64,000 bases of DNA from JABDBE01 sp963832245 (GCA_963832245.1 CAWHTG010000004.1:2852001-2916000); one strand, 5' to 3'. Positions 49,677-59,157 are shown, counted from the first letter of the stretch. Made by a program: numbers and translations. Notes: a model not told the origin generated them from the letters alone.

Positions 49677-52073
49677 ATGAAGCAAGACGTATCAGTTCAA
49701 CTCACCGGTGGTAAAAGCCTCTCATTTGAAACTGGAAAGTTAGCCAAACAGGCTCACGGCTCGGTCGTGGTGCGCATCGGAGACAGCGTCGTTCTGGCCA
49801 CCGCGGTGGCCAATCCCGACCCGCGCGAAGGCATCGATTTCTTTCCCCTCACCGTCGATTACCGCGAATACACCTACGCTGGCGGACGCATTCCCGGCGG
49901 ATTCATCAAGCGCGAGGGGCGTCCGAGCGAACGGGAAATTCTGACTAGTAGACAGATAGATCGCCCTATCCGGCCGTTGTTTCCCGAAGGCTTCAAGTGT
50001 GAGACCCAAGTCATCGCCTTCGTGCTCTCGGCCGACACGGAGAACGACCCCGACGTGGCTGGCATTAACGGTGCCTCGGCCGCACTGACGATTTCAGACA
50101 TCCCATTCAATGGCCCCATCGGCGCCGTCCGTGTAGGCCTGGTGAGCGGCCAGTTCATCATCAATCCGACCTACAGCGAGATGCGCGACAGCATTCTGAA
50201 CATCATGGTCGTAGGCACGGCCGACGGAATCGTGATGATCGAGTCCGGCGCCAAAGAAGTAAAAGAAGAAACGGTTGTCGACGCGATCGAATTCGCCCAC
50301 ACGGAAATAAAGAAGATCTGCGCCGCCATCAACGATCTGAAAGCAAGAGCAGGCAAACCCAAGCGTGAAGTAACCGCTCCGGAATTCGATCAAGCCTACT
50401 ACAACCAACTGAGAGCGAAGATAGGCGCGGAGCTGGCCGAAAGCCTGGACACCGAGAAGCACCCGAAAGCAGACAGCTACAACTTAGTCCGCGACCTGAA
50501 GAAAAAACTACAAGCAGAAATCCCCAAAGAAGACGAAGAAGCCCAGGCCAAACTAAAAACCTACTACGAAATCCTCCGCGAAAGAATCTTCCGCGAACAG
50601 GTAATCAACAACAAAAGAAGACCAGACGGCCGTCCCTTCGACAAGGTAAGAGACATCTGGGTAGAAGTAGGAGTTCTACCAAGAACCCATGGAAGCGCAA
50701 TCTTCGCCCGCGGCGAAACCCAAGCCTTAGTCACAACCACCCTAGGCACCAGCGACGACCAACAACGCCTGGAAACCTTCGAAGGCGAAGCCAAAAAGCG
50801 CTTCCTCCTGCATTACAATTTTCCTCCGTTTTCGGTGGGGGAGGTTTCGTTTTTGCGGGGGGCTGGGCGGCGGGAGATTGGGCATGGGGCTTTGGCGGAG
50901 CGGGCGATTTCGGCGATGCTTCCGACGGAGGAGAATTGGCCTTACACCATGCGGGTGGTCTCGGACATTCTGGAGTCGAATGGGTCTTCTTCCATGGCTA
51001 CGGTTTGCGGGGCTTCGCTTTCTTTGATGGATGCGGGGGTTCCGCTTCGTTCTCCGGTGGCTGGCGTGGCTATGGGGTTGGTTAAGGAGGGGAACGATTA
51101 CGCGATCCTTACTGACATCGCAGGGGCTGAGGATCACTATGGCGACATGGATTTCAAAGTCGCTGGAACGAAAGATGGCATCACCGCTCTGCAGATGGAC
51201 ATCAAGGTCGGCGGCATTACGGCGCAGATCATGCGGGAGGCTCTGGCGCAGGCGCAGCGGGGACGGTTGCATATCCTGGAGAAGATGAGCGAGGGGATTT
51301 CGGGCCATCGCGAGAAAGTTTCGGCATATGCTCCGCGAATTTACACTTTGCAGATTCCTGTGGATAAGATTCGCGACGTGATTGGGCCTGGCGGCAAGAT
51401 GATTCGATCGATCATCGAGCAGACCGGGGTGAAGATCGACGTCGAGGATACGGGCAAGGTGAACGTGGCTTCGAACGACGAGGCTTCGGCTAACAAGGCG
51501 CTGCAGATTATTCGCGACCTGACGGCTACTGCAGAAGTAGGGAAGACTTATCTTGGGACCGTGACGCGGCTGGCGGATTTCGGGGCGTTCGTCGAGATCA
51601 TTCCTGGAACTGATGGCTTGCTGCACATCAGCGAAGTGGCAGAGCATCGCATTAAGGATGTGCGCGATGAGCTCAAAGAGGGCGATCAGGTTTTGGTGAA
51701 AGTGCTGGCGGTTGAGGGTAATCGCATTCGGCTTTCACGCAAGGCCATCCTCAAAGAGCAGCGGGCCAAGATGGGTGGGGGCGAGCCCGGCGCCGACGGC
51801 GGAGAGCGAAGCCACGGCGAAGTCGCTGGTGCGCCAGCCCTCACCATCGAAGGCGGCGGGGATTTCCCTGACGACGAGCCGAACTTTAATCGCGATGCGG
51901 TTGCGGGTGTGGCCGGTGGCGGAGGCGGAGAACGTGCTCCCGGAGAGCGTCCGGATCGCGGTCGGGGTGGAAGGCCGGGCGGCGGAGGCGGCCGAGGTCG
52001 TGGGCGCGGGCGTGGACCGGGCGGCGGCGGACGTGGTGGCCATGGCGGTGGCCATGGTGGACCGAGGCACTAG
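49677..52073 (+). CDS. pnp: Polyribonucleotide nucleotidyltransferase (PNPase)
   Basis: 798 aa with AAGGA before ATG. First RNase PH domain (residues about 5-230), helical linker, second RNase PH domain with the catalytic region IAGAEDHYGDMDFKVAGT, KH domain (DKIRDVIGPGGKMIRSII), S1 domain (YLGTVTRLADFGAFVEIIPG, GLLHISEVAEHRI). The C-terminus of about 100 aa is extended and ends in a Gly/Arg-rich tail. 3'-5' phosphorolytic RNA decay. Base use changes abruptly within the gene near 50815. Confidence 0.97.
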   Translation: MKQDVSVQLTGGKSLSFETGKLAKQAHGSVVVRIGDSVVLATAVANPDPREGIDFFPLTVDYREYTYAGGRIPGGFIKREGRPSEREILTSRQIDRPIRPLFPEGFKCETQVIAFVLSADTENDPDVAGINGASAALTISDIPFNGPIGAVRVGLVSGQFIINPTYSEMRDSILNIMVVGTADGIVMIESGAKEVKEETVVDAIEFAHTEIKKICAAINDLKARAGKPKREVTAPEFDQAYYNQLRAKIGAELAESLDTEKHPKADSYNLVRDLKKKLQAEIPKEDEEAQAKLKTYYEILRERIFREQVINNKRRPDGRPFDKVRDIWVEVGVLPRTHGSAIFARGETQALVTTTLGTSDDQQRLETFEGEAKKRFLLHYNFPPFSVGEVSFLRGAGRREIGHGALAERAISAMLPTEENWPYTMRVVSDILESNGSSSMATVCGASLSLMDAGVPLRSPVAGVAMGLVKEGNDYAILTDIAGAEDHYGDMDFKVAGTKDGITALQMDIKVGGITAQIMREALAQAQRGRLHILEKMSEGISGHREKVSAYAPRIYTLQIPVDKIRDVIGPGGKMIRSIIEQTGVKIDVEDTGKVNVASNDEASANKALQIIRDLTATAEVGKTYLGTVTRLADFGAFVEIIPGTDGLLHISEVAEHRIKDVRDELKEGDQVLVKVLAVEGNRIRLSRKAILKEQRAKMGGGEPGADGGERSHGEVAGAPALTIEGGGDFPDDEPNFNRDAVAGVAGGGGGERAPGERPDRGRGGRPGGGGGRGRGRGRGPGGGGRGGHGGGHGGPRH

Positions 52074-52137
52074 GAAAATCGCCCACTGATTTTCACGGGT
52101 TCACACGGATCAGTCAACGCTGATCATTCGCAGAGGA

Positions 52138-52735
52138 TTAGAAGGCCGCAACTGGAAGTTGCGGGCTAAACACTACTCCTGCGGTGAAGGCGCCGCCGTT
52201 GACTGTAGTTCCGTGGAGATTTCCGGCCGCGTCCCGGATCAAAGTGGCGATGGGGTTTGCTCCGTCCGCCCCTCCGGTAAAGGGGTAGAGCACGGTTTGC
52301 TTGCCGGTAGTCTCCAGCTTGAACACGGCGCCCGAAGCGCCGCCGTATTCCATCGTGCCATAGAGGTTACCTGCCGCATCTCGGACTAACCCGGCCGTGG
52401 GAGTTTTTCCGTCCGACTTGCCTTTGAAGGTGTAGAGTACGGTCTCCTTGCCGGTCGCATCGAGCGTGAAGTCCACGCCGACATTGGCGGCGCCGCCCTG
52501 CGTCGTCGTGCCGTAGAGATTACCGGCGGTGTCGCGGATCAAGTTGCCGACGGGAAATTTTCGGTCCGCATTTCCCTTGAAGCGGTAGAGGATGGTTTCC
52601 TTGCCGTTTGCATCCAGCTTGAAGACCAATCCACAGCCAGCCAGGGTGTAGCGGACAGACGTTGCCCCCACCCACGGTGGTGCCCGCGCTCGCGTTCCCG
52701 CGAGTGATGGGCGCGTCTACGCCGACTAAGGCCTT
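52138..52735 (-). pseudogene. GloVer-repeat ('choice-of-anchor tandem repeat') protein remnant
   Basis: Three repeats of the type 'VFKLD.TGKETVLY.FKG..DG..P...L.RD.AGNLYGTT..GG' are readable from 52671 to 52138. The preceding repeat continues in another frame up to about 52735 (TRGNASAGTTVGGGN), so a frameshift near 52660 and loss of the N-terminus have broken the gene. GloVer proteins are abundant secreted repeat proteins in acidobacteria. Confidence 0.7.
52146..52164. repeat. Palindrome CCGCAACT-GGA-AGTTGCGG
   Basis: Eight-bp stem, at the end of the GloVer remnant. Dispersed family type. Confidence 0.7.
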
Positions 52736-52873
52736 TCTTCCTACGTTCGACATCGAACATCCAGGTTATAACCGCCGTGATAGACTTTTTTGCTGATACA
52801 CATCTTTCCGCCGCGCCTGTTTGGTGACGGTCCCTTGTGCAAACAAATCGAGCTGATTGTGCAGGAGGCTTTC

Positions 52874-53131
52874 ATGGACCCCAGTGCTCCGTCCCCTAGA
52901 ATCCTTTATCCGGAATGGCAGCACGCGTACTTGGCCGCTCTGGTTGAGCTTGACCCTAAAACGCTGTTGCAGCGGGTTACGGCGGCGGAAACTGCTATCT
53001 TCAATCGCCTTCAGGCCATGTCACAAAACCCAGACAGCCATGCTGAACGGCAGGCCATTGCAGATGCTCTGGCAAGCCTGCGCGTTCTCAAAAGGGATAA
53101 TCTTGGATTTCCTGATTGGGAGAAAAAGTAA
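52874..53131 (+). CDS. Hypothetical protein, 85 aa
   Basis: ATG 52874 has AGGAGG five bases upstream. The frame is open from 52790. Helical protein: YPEWQHAYLAALVELDPKTL, VTAAETAIFNRLQAMS, AERQAIADALASLRVLKRD. No known function. Convergent with the receiver-domain gene. Confidence 0.7.
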   Translation: MDPSAPSPRILYPEWQHAYLAALVELDPKTLLQRVTAAETAIFNRLQAMSQNPDSHAERQAIADALASLRVLKRDNLGFPDWEKK

Positions 53132-53134
53132 GAA

Positions 53135-53512
53135 TCACGCGGCCGCGGGGTAGAGCAAGGCACGGGTTTTCTCGATCAGAAAAGATACATGATCAGACTT
53201 TGAGACCAAGGCGGATACGCCCGCGGATAGCGCCTCTTCCACAGAGAGTAGATCGCTGTACTCGCTGAACATGATGACCGGTACCGCGGGCATCAACTTT
53301 TTCAGAGCGCGGGTGGCGTCTATACCATTCATGACGGGCATTGACAGGTCCATGACGATCAAATCAGGGTGCAAGGCCTGAGCCATTTCAATCGCTTCTT
53401 GTCCGTTCTCTGCCTCCCCACACACGTCAAAATCCTCTATCGACGTGAGCGCCCGGCAGAGCGCGTGACGGATAGCCGCGTTGTCATCAACTACTAACAC
53501 CAGCTTTGGCAT
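53135..53512 (-). CDS. Stand-alone response-regulator receiver domain
   Basis: 125 aa, one REC domain. Acidic pair in VLVVDDNAAI, phospho-Asp D55 in LIVMDLSMPVMNG, the Thr/Ser switch in VIMFSEYSD and Lys in ALVSKSDH. No output domain, so it acts by protein interaction (CheY/Spo0F-like). Its kinase is not adjacent. Confidence 0.92.
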   Translation of the reverse strand: MPKLVLVVDDNAAIRHALCRALTSIEDFDVCGEAENGQEAIEMAQALHPDLIVMDLSMPVMNGIDATRALKKLMPAVPVIMFSEYSDLLSVEEALSAGVSALVSKSDHVSFLIEKTRALLYPAAA

Positions 53513-53641
53513 AGGCTTAAGCGTGGTTCGCCGAAGGAGGCCAGGCTAACCTCCTTTCAGATGCGGGAATCAACGGTAGTGTTTTCTCGCGTCCTCTTAT
53601 GAGCAGACATAGTGCAAGCAACAAAAAACCGGAGACGCAAT

Positions 53642-54511
53642 CTACGCGCAACGCAGAGTGAAGAGCGTGACTTCCGGAGGACAGTTCAAGCGCACGGGCA
53701 AACGAATGGTGCCGAGTCCCATGTTCGTGTACAGAGTCAAGGGACCAATTCGGTGGAGACCGCGAGGATATTTTCGAGCAAACGGTGGTAACCAAGGAGC
53801 GCCAATTCCAGGAAGCCAGATTTGGCCACCGTGCGAATGTCCCGAGAGTTGAAGATCCACGGGGCGGAGAGCCGCGTCGTCGGCAAAGTCGGGTTCGTGC
53901 ACCAGCAAGATGACCAGTTCCTGGCTGGGAACTTCTTTTAAAGCGAAATCAATATCTGGATCTCCGTCCAAGACGGAATCCAAACCACAGAACCAGATTC
54001 GCGATCCCTGCTGCTCGATGGGGAGCGAACGATTACGCAGAACGGGAAGGCCGTGGGCATGGAGAATTTCCATAATTCTGCGAGCATCCGCGTCCACGTC
54101 GTGATTTCCGAGAACCGAAATGATCGCACCACGCGGCTGCAACTGGGCTAGAAGTCGGGCGCAGGGCTCGGCAGCACTTGAAGTGCGTGTTGCGTAATGG
54201 AAAGTGTTATGAAAAGGTGGGACGGTAACGAAGTCGCCGGTTAAAATAACCACATCAGGATGCAGTTGGTTGACAATTTCTATGGCAGCTTTGATGGGCA
54301 GCGCGGCGTGCTCGTCGTAGTGAAAATCGCTGAGTTGCGCAATGGTGAAGCCATCGAAAGCAGCCGGCAACCTGGCTAAAACGACCTCAATGGAAGTCAG
54401 GATGGGATGGTTGGGCTCAAGAATTGTGCCGTCTTCGGCCAAGGCCAGAGCGCCGGTAACGGCAACGCCGGCGGCAAGTTGAAGGAATTTTCGTCTGGTT
54501 GAAAATGACAA
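53642..54511 (-). CDS. Tat-exported metallophosphoesterase (YkuE-like)
   Basis: 289 aa from TTG 54511 with GGAG upstream. Leader STRRKFLQLAAGVAVTGALA is Tat-type. Calcineurin-like motifs in order: LSDFHYD (D-x-H), VVILTGDFV (GD), VLGNHDVDA (GNHD), LLVHEPDF and LSGHSHGGQIW (GHxH). Predicted periplasmic phosphodiesterase. YkuE-type enzymes use Mn or Zn. Confidence 0.92.
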   Translation of the reverse strand: MSFSTRRKFLQLAAGVAVTGALALAEDGTILEPNHPILTSIEVVLARLPAAFDGFTIAQLSDFHYDEHAALPIKAAIEIVNQLHPDVVILTGDFVTVPPFHNTFHYATRTSSAAEPCARLLAQLQPRGAIISVLGNHDVDADARRIMEILHAHGLPVLRNRSLPIEQQGSRIWFCGLDSVLDGDPDIDFALKEVPSQELVILLVHEPDFADDAALRPVDLQLSGHSHGGQIWLPGIGAPWLPPFARKYPRGLHRIGPLTLYTNMGLGTIRLPVRLNCPPEVTLFTLRCA

Positions 54512-54704
54512 ACTAACTCCGTCTCCTTGGATCTCGCCGCGACATCGGCGAAGATCGATGCCAATAGCGGTGAGAGGGTCTTACCTTAGATTGTATCGGA
54601 CACCAGCGGGATCTGGCCCGGTGGCGCCGGACTTTCCGCCATGACTCTAGTAACTAGCTGCCTTAAGACTTCCCGGCACATCTATTTCAATGTGAGGAAC
54701 CAGG

Positions 54705-55403
54705 ATGCGATTTCGAGTCGTGGCGGTGGACTACGATGGAACTCTGGCAAATAACGGACGGGTTGCCAAGAAAACCTTGGAGGCGCTGGCTTGTGTTCAG
54801 AAATCCGGCCGTAAACTTTTGCTGGTCACGGGCCGCGAACTGGAGAGTCTTCAAGATGTGTTCCCGCAACTGGGCCTCTTTGATTTGATTGTCGCCGAGA
54901 ATGGAGCCTTGCTGTATCACCCATCCACGGGAGAGGACAAGGCTCTGGGTAAGAGACCGCCTGCTAGCTTTGTGGAAATGCTGCGACGCGCCGGGGCGAA
55001 ACCTCTCTCAGTTGGCCGTTGTATTGTTGCAACCGTGAGGCCTCATGAGGCGACGGTTTACAAGGCGATTGAGGAATTGGGCCTCAATCTGCAGATCATC
55101 TTGAACCGGGAGGCGGTAATGGTTCTTCCGGTGGGAGTGGATAAAGGCACGGGATTCCGAACGGCTATGGCGGAGTTGCGCCTGCCTATGTCTAGCGCTG
55201 TGGGCGTCGGAGATGCGGAGAACGACTATGCGTTTTTGAGTCTTTGCGGGTTCTCGGTGGCCGTGGCGAATGCGATCCGCAGTTTGAAAAAACGAGTTCG
55301 GTTGGTGACTTCCGGTAAAGCCGGAGCAGGCGTGGTTGAGGTGCTTCAGAAGTTGCTTACGGCGGAAGATTTTTTCGACATGGCCCAGCCTCGAACTCAG
55401 TGA
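54705..55403 (+). CDS. HAD-IIB family phosphatase
   Basis: 232 aa. Motif I VVAVDYDGTLANN (DxD), motif II LLLVTGRE, motif III Lys in GVDKGTGFRTAM, motif IV VGVGDAENDYAFL. The cap is of the Cof/sucrose-phosphatase/trehalose-phosphatase class. It is convergent and overlaps by 7 bp with the trehalose-6-phosphate synthase fusion, so a sugar-phosphate substrate (perhaps trehalose-6-phosphate) is plausible but unproven. Confidence 0.85.
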   Translation: MRFRVVAVDYDGTLANNGRVAKKTLEALACVQKSGRKLLLVTGRELESLQDVFPQLGLFDLIVAENGALLYHPSTGEDKALGKRPPASFVEMLRRAGAKPLSVGRCIVATVRPHEATVYKAIEELGLNLQIILNREAVMVLPVGVDKGTGFRTAMAELRLPMSSAVGVGDAENDYAFLSLCGFSVAVANAIRSLKKRVRLVTSGKAGAGVVEVLQKLLTAEDFFDMAQPRTQ

Positions 55404-57694
55404 CCGGTTCGCGCCATGTATCCCTTGAGCCCGCTCATCGCTCCGATGTTCTCCGGAGCCAGGCGAACATTGCTGAGTTCGGCGATGAGATTGCCTGCCC
55501 AGCGATAGACGTTGTGTTCCTGCACGACAGCGCGCATTCGCTGCATTCGTGCCTGCCGTTCCTCTGCGGGCAATTCCAACGCGATGCGAATTGCCTCGGC
55601 CATCTGCTCGGTGTCGTAAGGGTTGACGATCAGCGCGTCGCTGAGTTCACGGGCTGCGCCGGTAAAGCGGCTTAGTATCAGAACTCCCTGTTCGTCGTCG
55701 CGCGCGGCTAGAAACTCCTTGGCTACCAGGTTCATGCCGTCATGGAGGGATGTGACCAGGCAAACATCGGCCGCCCGGTAATACTTCTCTACTTGCTCGT
55801 GGCTGAAGTGGCGCTTGAGAAAGAGGATGGGACGCCACGAGCCCCGTTGAAAACGCCAATTAATGCGGTCGGCTTCGGACTCTACCTCTCCGAGCAGATC
55901 GTGATAGCGCTTGATGTGGGTGCGGCTGGGCGCGCCGATTTGCACAAAGGTGAACCGGTTTTGATAAATCGGATGCTTCTCGAGTAGTCGCTCAACCGCG
56001 AGAAATCTCTCCAGGATTCCCTTGGTGTAGTCCACGCGATCAACTCCTACTCCTAGAAACGATGCAGTCACGCCCAACTCTCGCAACAAGTTGACCCGCT
56101 CCGTGTAAGGCGATTCACCGGAGCGCGGGCTGGAAGCGATCTGCTGGAAATCCACGCTGATCGGGAACGGTTTTACCACACTGCGATGGTCTTCGCGGTC
56201 GACCGCGAAATGTTCCCAATCGATGCGGGATTCCAGGGTGCGGTCTACCGTTTGGAGGAAATTGTTGCAATGCGACTGGATGTGAAAGCCAATCAAATCG
56301 GCGCCCAGCATTCCTTCAATCAATTCGCGCTGCCAGGGGCAAATGCCGAACGCCTCGGCGTTAGGCCATGGGATGTGCCAGAAAATTGCGACGCGCGCGT
56401 CGGGTCGTTTTTTCTTGACCAGCCGCGGCAAGAGGGCGAAGTGGTAGTCCTGAACCAGCAACAGCGGCTGCTCGGTATCCGCCATCTCTTCCAGTACAGC
56501 ATCGGCAAACTTCTGATTGACCGCGCGATAAGACTCCCAATCGGACGTGCGAAAGATTGGGCGGGTGTGCGCGATGTGACAAAGGGGCCACAATCCTTCA
56601 TTGGAAAAGCCGAAGTAGTAGCCCTCTTCTTCGTCTTTGGCCAACCAGACTCTTCGCAAGGTGTACTTGGGATCGTCGGGGGGAACCCGTATGTGACCGT
56701 TGGCGTCTACGGTTTCCTGGTCGGCGTCGCCGCTTCCGTGGGCCACCCATTTTCCATCACAAGCGCAGAGAATTGGTTCCAGAGCGGTGACCAGTCCGCT
56801 GGGCGGCACGACGACTTCGAGTGACTCTCCTTTTCGGGTATGCGAATAAGGTTCGCGGTTGGAAACGATGATTAAGCCGCTGCCGCCAAGTTTGCTGCGC
56901 ACGTGGATGGCGAGCCGTTCGGCGGTCCAGACGGATTCCGCCGTCTCGCGCATTTGAGCCTCGGCTTCGGCGGCGGAACGCGCGGCCATCAAACTTATGG
57001 CAAAGGTTTGCATCTCCCGCGCAAGGGGCCGGAGCAAACCGAGATCGGGCGCTGCGGATGGCAGTTTCCCTTTCCCCGTCCTTAACGTTTTCATCCATTG
57101 CGCCGCCTTCGCGATCGGCCCCACGATGCTCCAGCGCACAATCAACAGCGTGATCAAAGTAATCAGAAACACTTGCACCAGAACGCGCACGAAGGCTTCT
57201 CTCCACATGCGTGCGCTCTGCGTGTTGATGTAGCTGGCGTCGTGTACGATCACCAGCCCTCCCACAGCTTCGTCATGTTGGCGCAACGGATGAGAGTAGA
57301 TGTGAACGGAGGCTGTTCCGAGGCGAATAAACTGCCCCGAACCTGTGTTTGACGAGATTACCTGAGTTACCAGAGGCGGATGCTCGCCCAGCCGATCGGG
57401 CAGGCCAGGAGTCGCCGCCAACAGAGCACCCTCTTTGTTGTAGATCGCCATCCCTTCCAGCTTTTCCCGGTTGGCGAAGCGATCCACAACCCGCTGAAGT
57501 TCGCGGTGGGATTGCTTGTCGAGATAAGGCTCAATGTATCCTGCGAGGCTTTCCCCTAACACTTCCGCGCGTTGCTCCAAGTCCTTGCGAAGGGCTTGCT
57601 TCTCCAGTTGCACTTCGTTGTAGGAAAACGCCAGCGAAACCAGCGTGATACCTACAATCAGCGACACAATGAGCCGAAAACTTAGCCAGCGCAT
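55397..57694 (-). CDS. otsA: Membrane sensor domain fused to trehalose-6-phosphate synthase (GT20)
   Basis: 765 aa. Helix 1 (LIVSLIVGITLVSLAFS), an extracytoplasmic domain of about 120 aa (REKLEGMAIYNKEGALLAAT, SVHIYSHPLRQHDEAVGGLV) like single-Cache sensors, helix 2 (VQVFLITLITLLIVRWSIV), a HAMP-like segment, then from about residue 270 a complete GT20 domain: LIIVSNREPY, LLVQDYHFALLP, IFWHIPWPNAEAF, GFHIQSHCNNF, GVGVDRVDYTKGI and DGMNLVAKEFLAARDD. It makes trehalose-6-phosphate (or a related glucoside) from UDP-glucose. Usual OtsA is about 470 aa and soluble, so the sensor fusion is unusual. Confidence 0.92.
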   Translation of the reverse strand: MRWLSFRLIVSLIVGITLVSLAFSYNEVQLEKQALRKDLEQRAEVLGESLAGYIEPYLDKQSHRELQRVVDRFANREKLEGMAIYNKEGALLAATPGLPDRLGEHPPLVTQVISSNTGSGQFIRLGTASVHIYSHPLRQHDEAVGGLVIVHDASYINTQSARMWREAFVRVLVQVFLITLITLLIVRWSIVGPIAKAAQWMKTLRTGKGKLPSAAPDLGLLRPLAREMQTFAISLMAARSAAEAEAQMRETAESVWTAERLAIHVRSKLGGSGLIIVSNREPYSHTRKGESLEVVVPPSGLVTALEPILCACDGKWVAHGSGDADQETVDANGHIRVPPDDPKYTLRRVWLAKDEEEGYYFGFSNEGLWPLCHIAHTRPIFRTSDWESYRAVNQKFADAVLEEMADTEQPLLLVQDYHFALLPRLVKKKRPDARVAIFWHIPWPNAEAFGICPWQRELIEGMLGADLIGFHIQSHCNNFLQTVDRTLESRIDWEHFAVDREDHRSVVKPFPISVDFQQIASSPRSGESPYTERVNLLRELGVTASFLGVGVDRVDYTKGILERFLAVERLLEKHPIYQNRFTFVQIGAPSRTHIKRYHDLLGEVESEADRINWRFQRGSWRPILFLKRHFSHEQVEKYYRAADVCLVTSLHDGMNLVAKEFLAARDDEQGVLILSRFTGAARELSDALIVNPYDTEQMAEAIRIALELPAEERQARMQRMRAVVQEHNVYRWAGNLIAELSNVRLAPENIGAMSGLKGYMARTGH

Positions 57695-58092
57695 GGCGGT
57701 TTCTGTTGCCTCGACCTGTGGTCCGGCGACGACTTTCTTGTACTATCCTCGACACAATTAGATGTCTGCGTCGGGTAACAGACCACAAAAACCCAGTTTA
57801 GTGTATGTCGCTCCGACGGCAAGTAATATCGGGCGCAGACTGTAGTGTCGATGACAAGGTGGCAGTAGGGTCCCTCAGCACGAAGTGGTCAAGTTGGTGC
57901 TTCCGGCATGGTCAATTTGGTGCAGGTTAAGGATAACAGCTTTCGGCTGGAACTGACGCAGCGACCGAAAGCCCGCGTTGACGCTCAGCCGGTAGCGGAA
58001 GTCTTAGCTTTGCCTGTTATTTTCTGGATACGATCGATGAACCGCATTTTCTGCAATCCGTCTTTTTCCGGGGACCGACTGGCTGTATTGAT
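57695..58092. other. Intergenic region with direct repeats
   Basis: No convincing gene in about 400 bp. TGGTCAAGTTGGTGC (57886-57900) and TGGTCAATTTGGTGC (57909-57923) repeat with a 23-bp period, resembling the multiple terminal repeats of IS21-type elements. No transposase remains. Confidence 0.45.
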
Positions 58093-58647
58093 TTAGCTAC
58101 GTGACCGCCGGATGCGGTTTACGGCACGGTCGACCACGCGAGCGAGTTCGGTCGCGAAGTCAGGAGGACGGCCCTCGCCTAAACGCCGCTTGGCTTTCTC
58201 TGGGGAAACCCAGGTTGGATTTCGATTGCGCTCTTGTGGAGGGTCCAGCCGTAAGACCTCACAGAGATGAGCCTGAACGGCAACCTCTGCGGATGACGTA
58301 GAGTTTCGCAGGCTGCCACGCTTGCGACGAACATATCGGGCGAACGAAGCTTCTTCGATGCGGCCGTGAACTCCAGCCTCTTCGAAAGCCTCGAGCGCAG
58401 CAGCTTGGGCGTGTGTCAGCCCCGGTTCGGCGTTGCCCTTGGGGAAAGTCCAATGTCCGCTATTGGTGCGAACCAGGAGGAATTCGATGCCGGTGTTACG
58501 GACCCGAAAACAAACTGCAGCGACCTGCTCGCAGCCACGCAGTCTGCGCAGTTGCGACAGGCGAAAGAATTTGACGGAAGTCTGATGCGTTTGTGCCCGT
58601 GACCAGGCGGTGGCCGAATGTGACCCGTTTCCTACAACAGCACGCAT
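58093..58647 (-). CDS. NUDIX hydrolase
   Basis: ATG 58647 (MRAVVGNGSHSA) is the latest good start before the domain. Frames further upstream overlap a gene on the other strand. The Nudix box is NAEPGLTHAQAAALEAFEEAGV, with the E..EEAG core but NAEPGL in place of the usual G at its first position, and WTFPKG before it. A C-terminal Arg-rich tail ends RIRRSRS. It resembles the diphosphoinositol/(di)adenosine polyphosphate hydrolase-like group. Substrate uncertain. Confidence 0.85.
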   Translation of the reverse strand: MRAVVGNGSHSATAWSRAQTHQTSVKFFRLSQLRRLRGCEQVAAVCFRVRNTGIEFLLVRTNSGHWTFPKGNAEPGLTHAQAAALEAFEEAGVHGRIEEASFARYVRRKRGSLRNSTSSAEVAVQAHLCEVLRLDPPQERNRNPTWVSPEKAKRRLGEGRPPDFATELARVVDRAVNRIRRSRS

Positions 58648-58725
58648 AGCAGCAGAGTGCACGAAGCAGTCCGGTCTGGCTAGAGCACAGCTTGGTTCCG
58701 GGGGAAACTGCCTTCCCGAGGGGAA

Positions 58726-59157
58726 ATGGCGGGAATCCTTCTGCATACTTGCGTCGTTTCGGGAATACACCACAGTATTTCCTGTACGCCGCACTGGGTC
58801 ACGGGAGGACGTTTGGAAAACTTGCATTGCCTTCGTTGTGGTCGAGAACTCGAGGCTGGACACAAATCTGTCGCCGTTTATATGTTCGCGCAGACGGTGG
58901 GAATCAGACCACGGCAAAAATCCGCGGCCCAGCGGATCTGCTTCTGCCCGCAATGCTCGGTCTCCCTGGCGATGGGACCTCCACCGGAGGGCGCGCTAAA
59001 CATTGCGGCCTGGAACATGATTCGCGACCTCGTGGGCTCGGACCCGGCACTCAACCAAGCGGCGTGGGAAAACCTGCGTGGCGTTGTGGGCTTGCTCCCG
59101 GCCACTGGCACCGATGGCCCTCGTCGAGCGTCGACTGAAGGGTATTTCGAGTTCTGA
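58726..59157 (+). CDS. Hypothetical protein with two CxxC pairs
   Basis: 143 aa from ATG 58726. CLRCGRELEAGH and CFCPQCSVSLAMGP supply two zinc-ribbon-like knuckles, followed by a helical end (ALNIAAWNMIRDLVGSDPAL). It lies opposite the unused upstream part of the NUDIX frame. No known function. Confidence 0.6.
   Translation: MAGILLHTCVVSGIHHSISCTPHWVTGGRLENLHCLRCGRELEAGHKSVAVYMFAQTVGIRPRQKSAAQRICFCPQCSVSLAMGPPPEGALNIAAWNMIRDLVGSDPALNQAAWENLRGVVGLLPATGTDGPRRASTEGYFEF

Noticed and set aside
49432..49680. 82-codon plus-strand frame between rpsO and pnp
   Set aside because: Overlaps the pnp start and includes the leader hairpin. No protein family recognised.
50742..51647. 301-codon minus-strand frame inside pnp
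   Set aside because: Antisense to the conserved RNase PH and KH domains. Caused by the skewed base composition there.
57908..58096. 62-codon plus-strand frame in the 57.7-58.1 kb gap
   Set aside because: No family resemblance and no ribosome site. It starts inside a direct repeat, so I treat it as chance.
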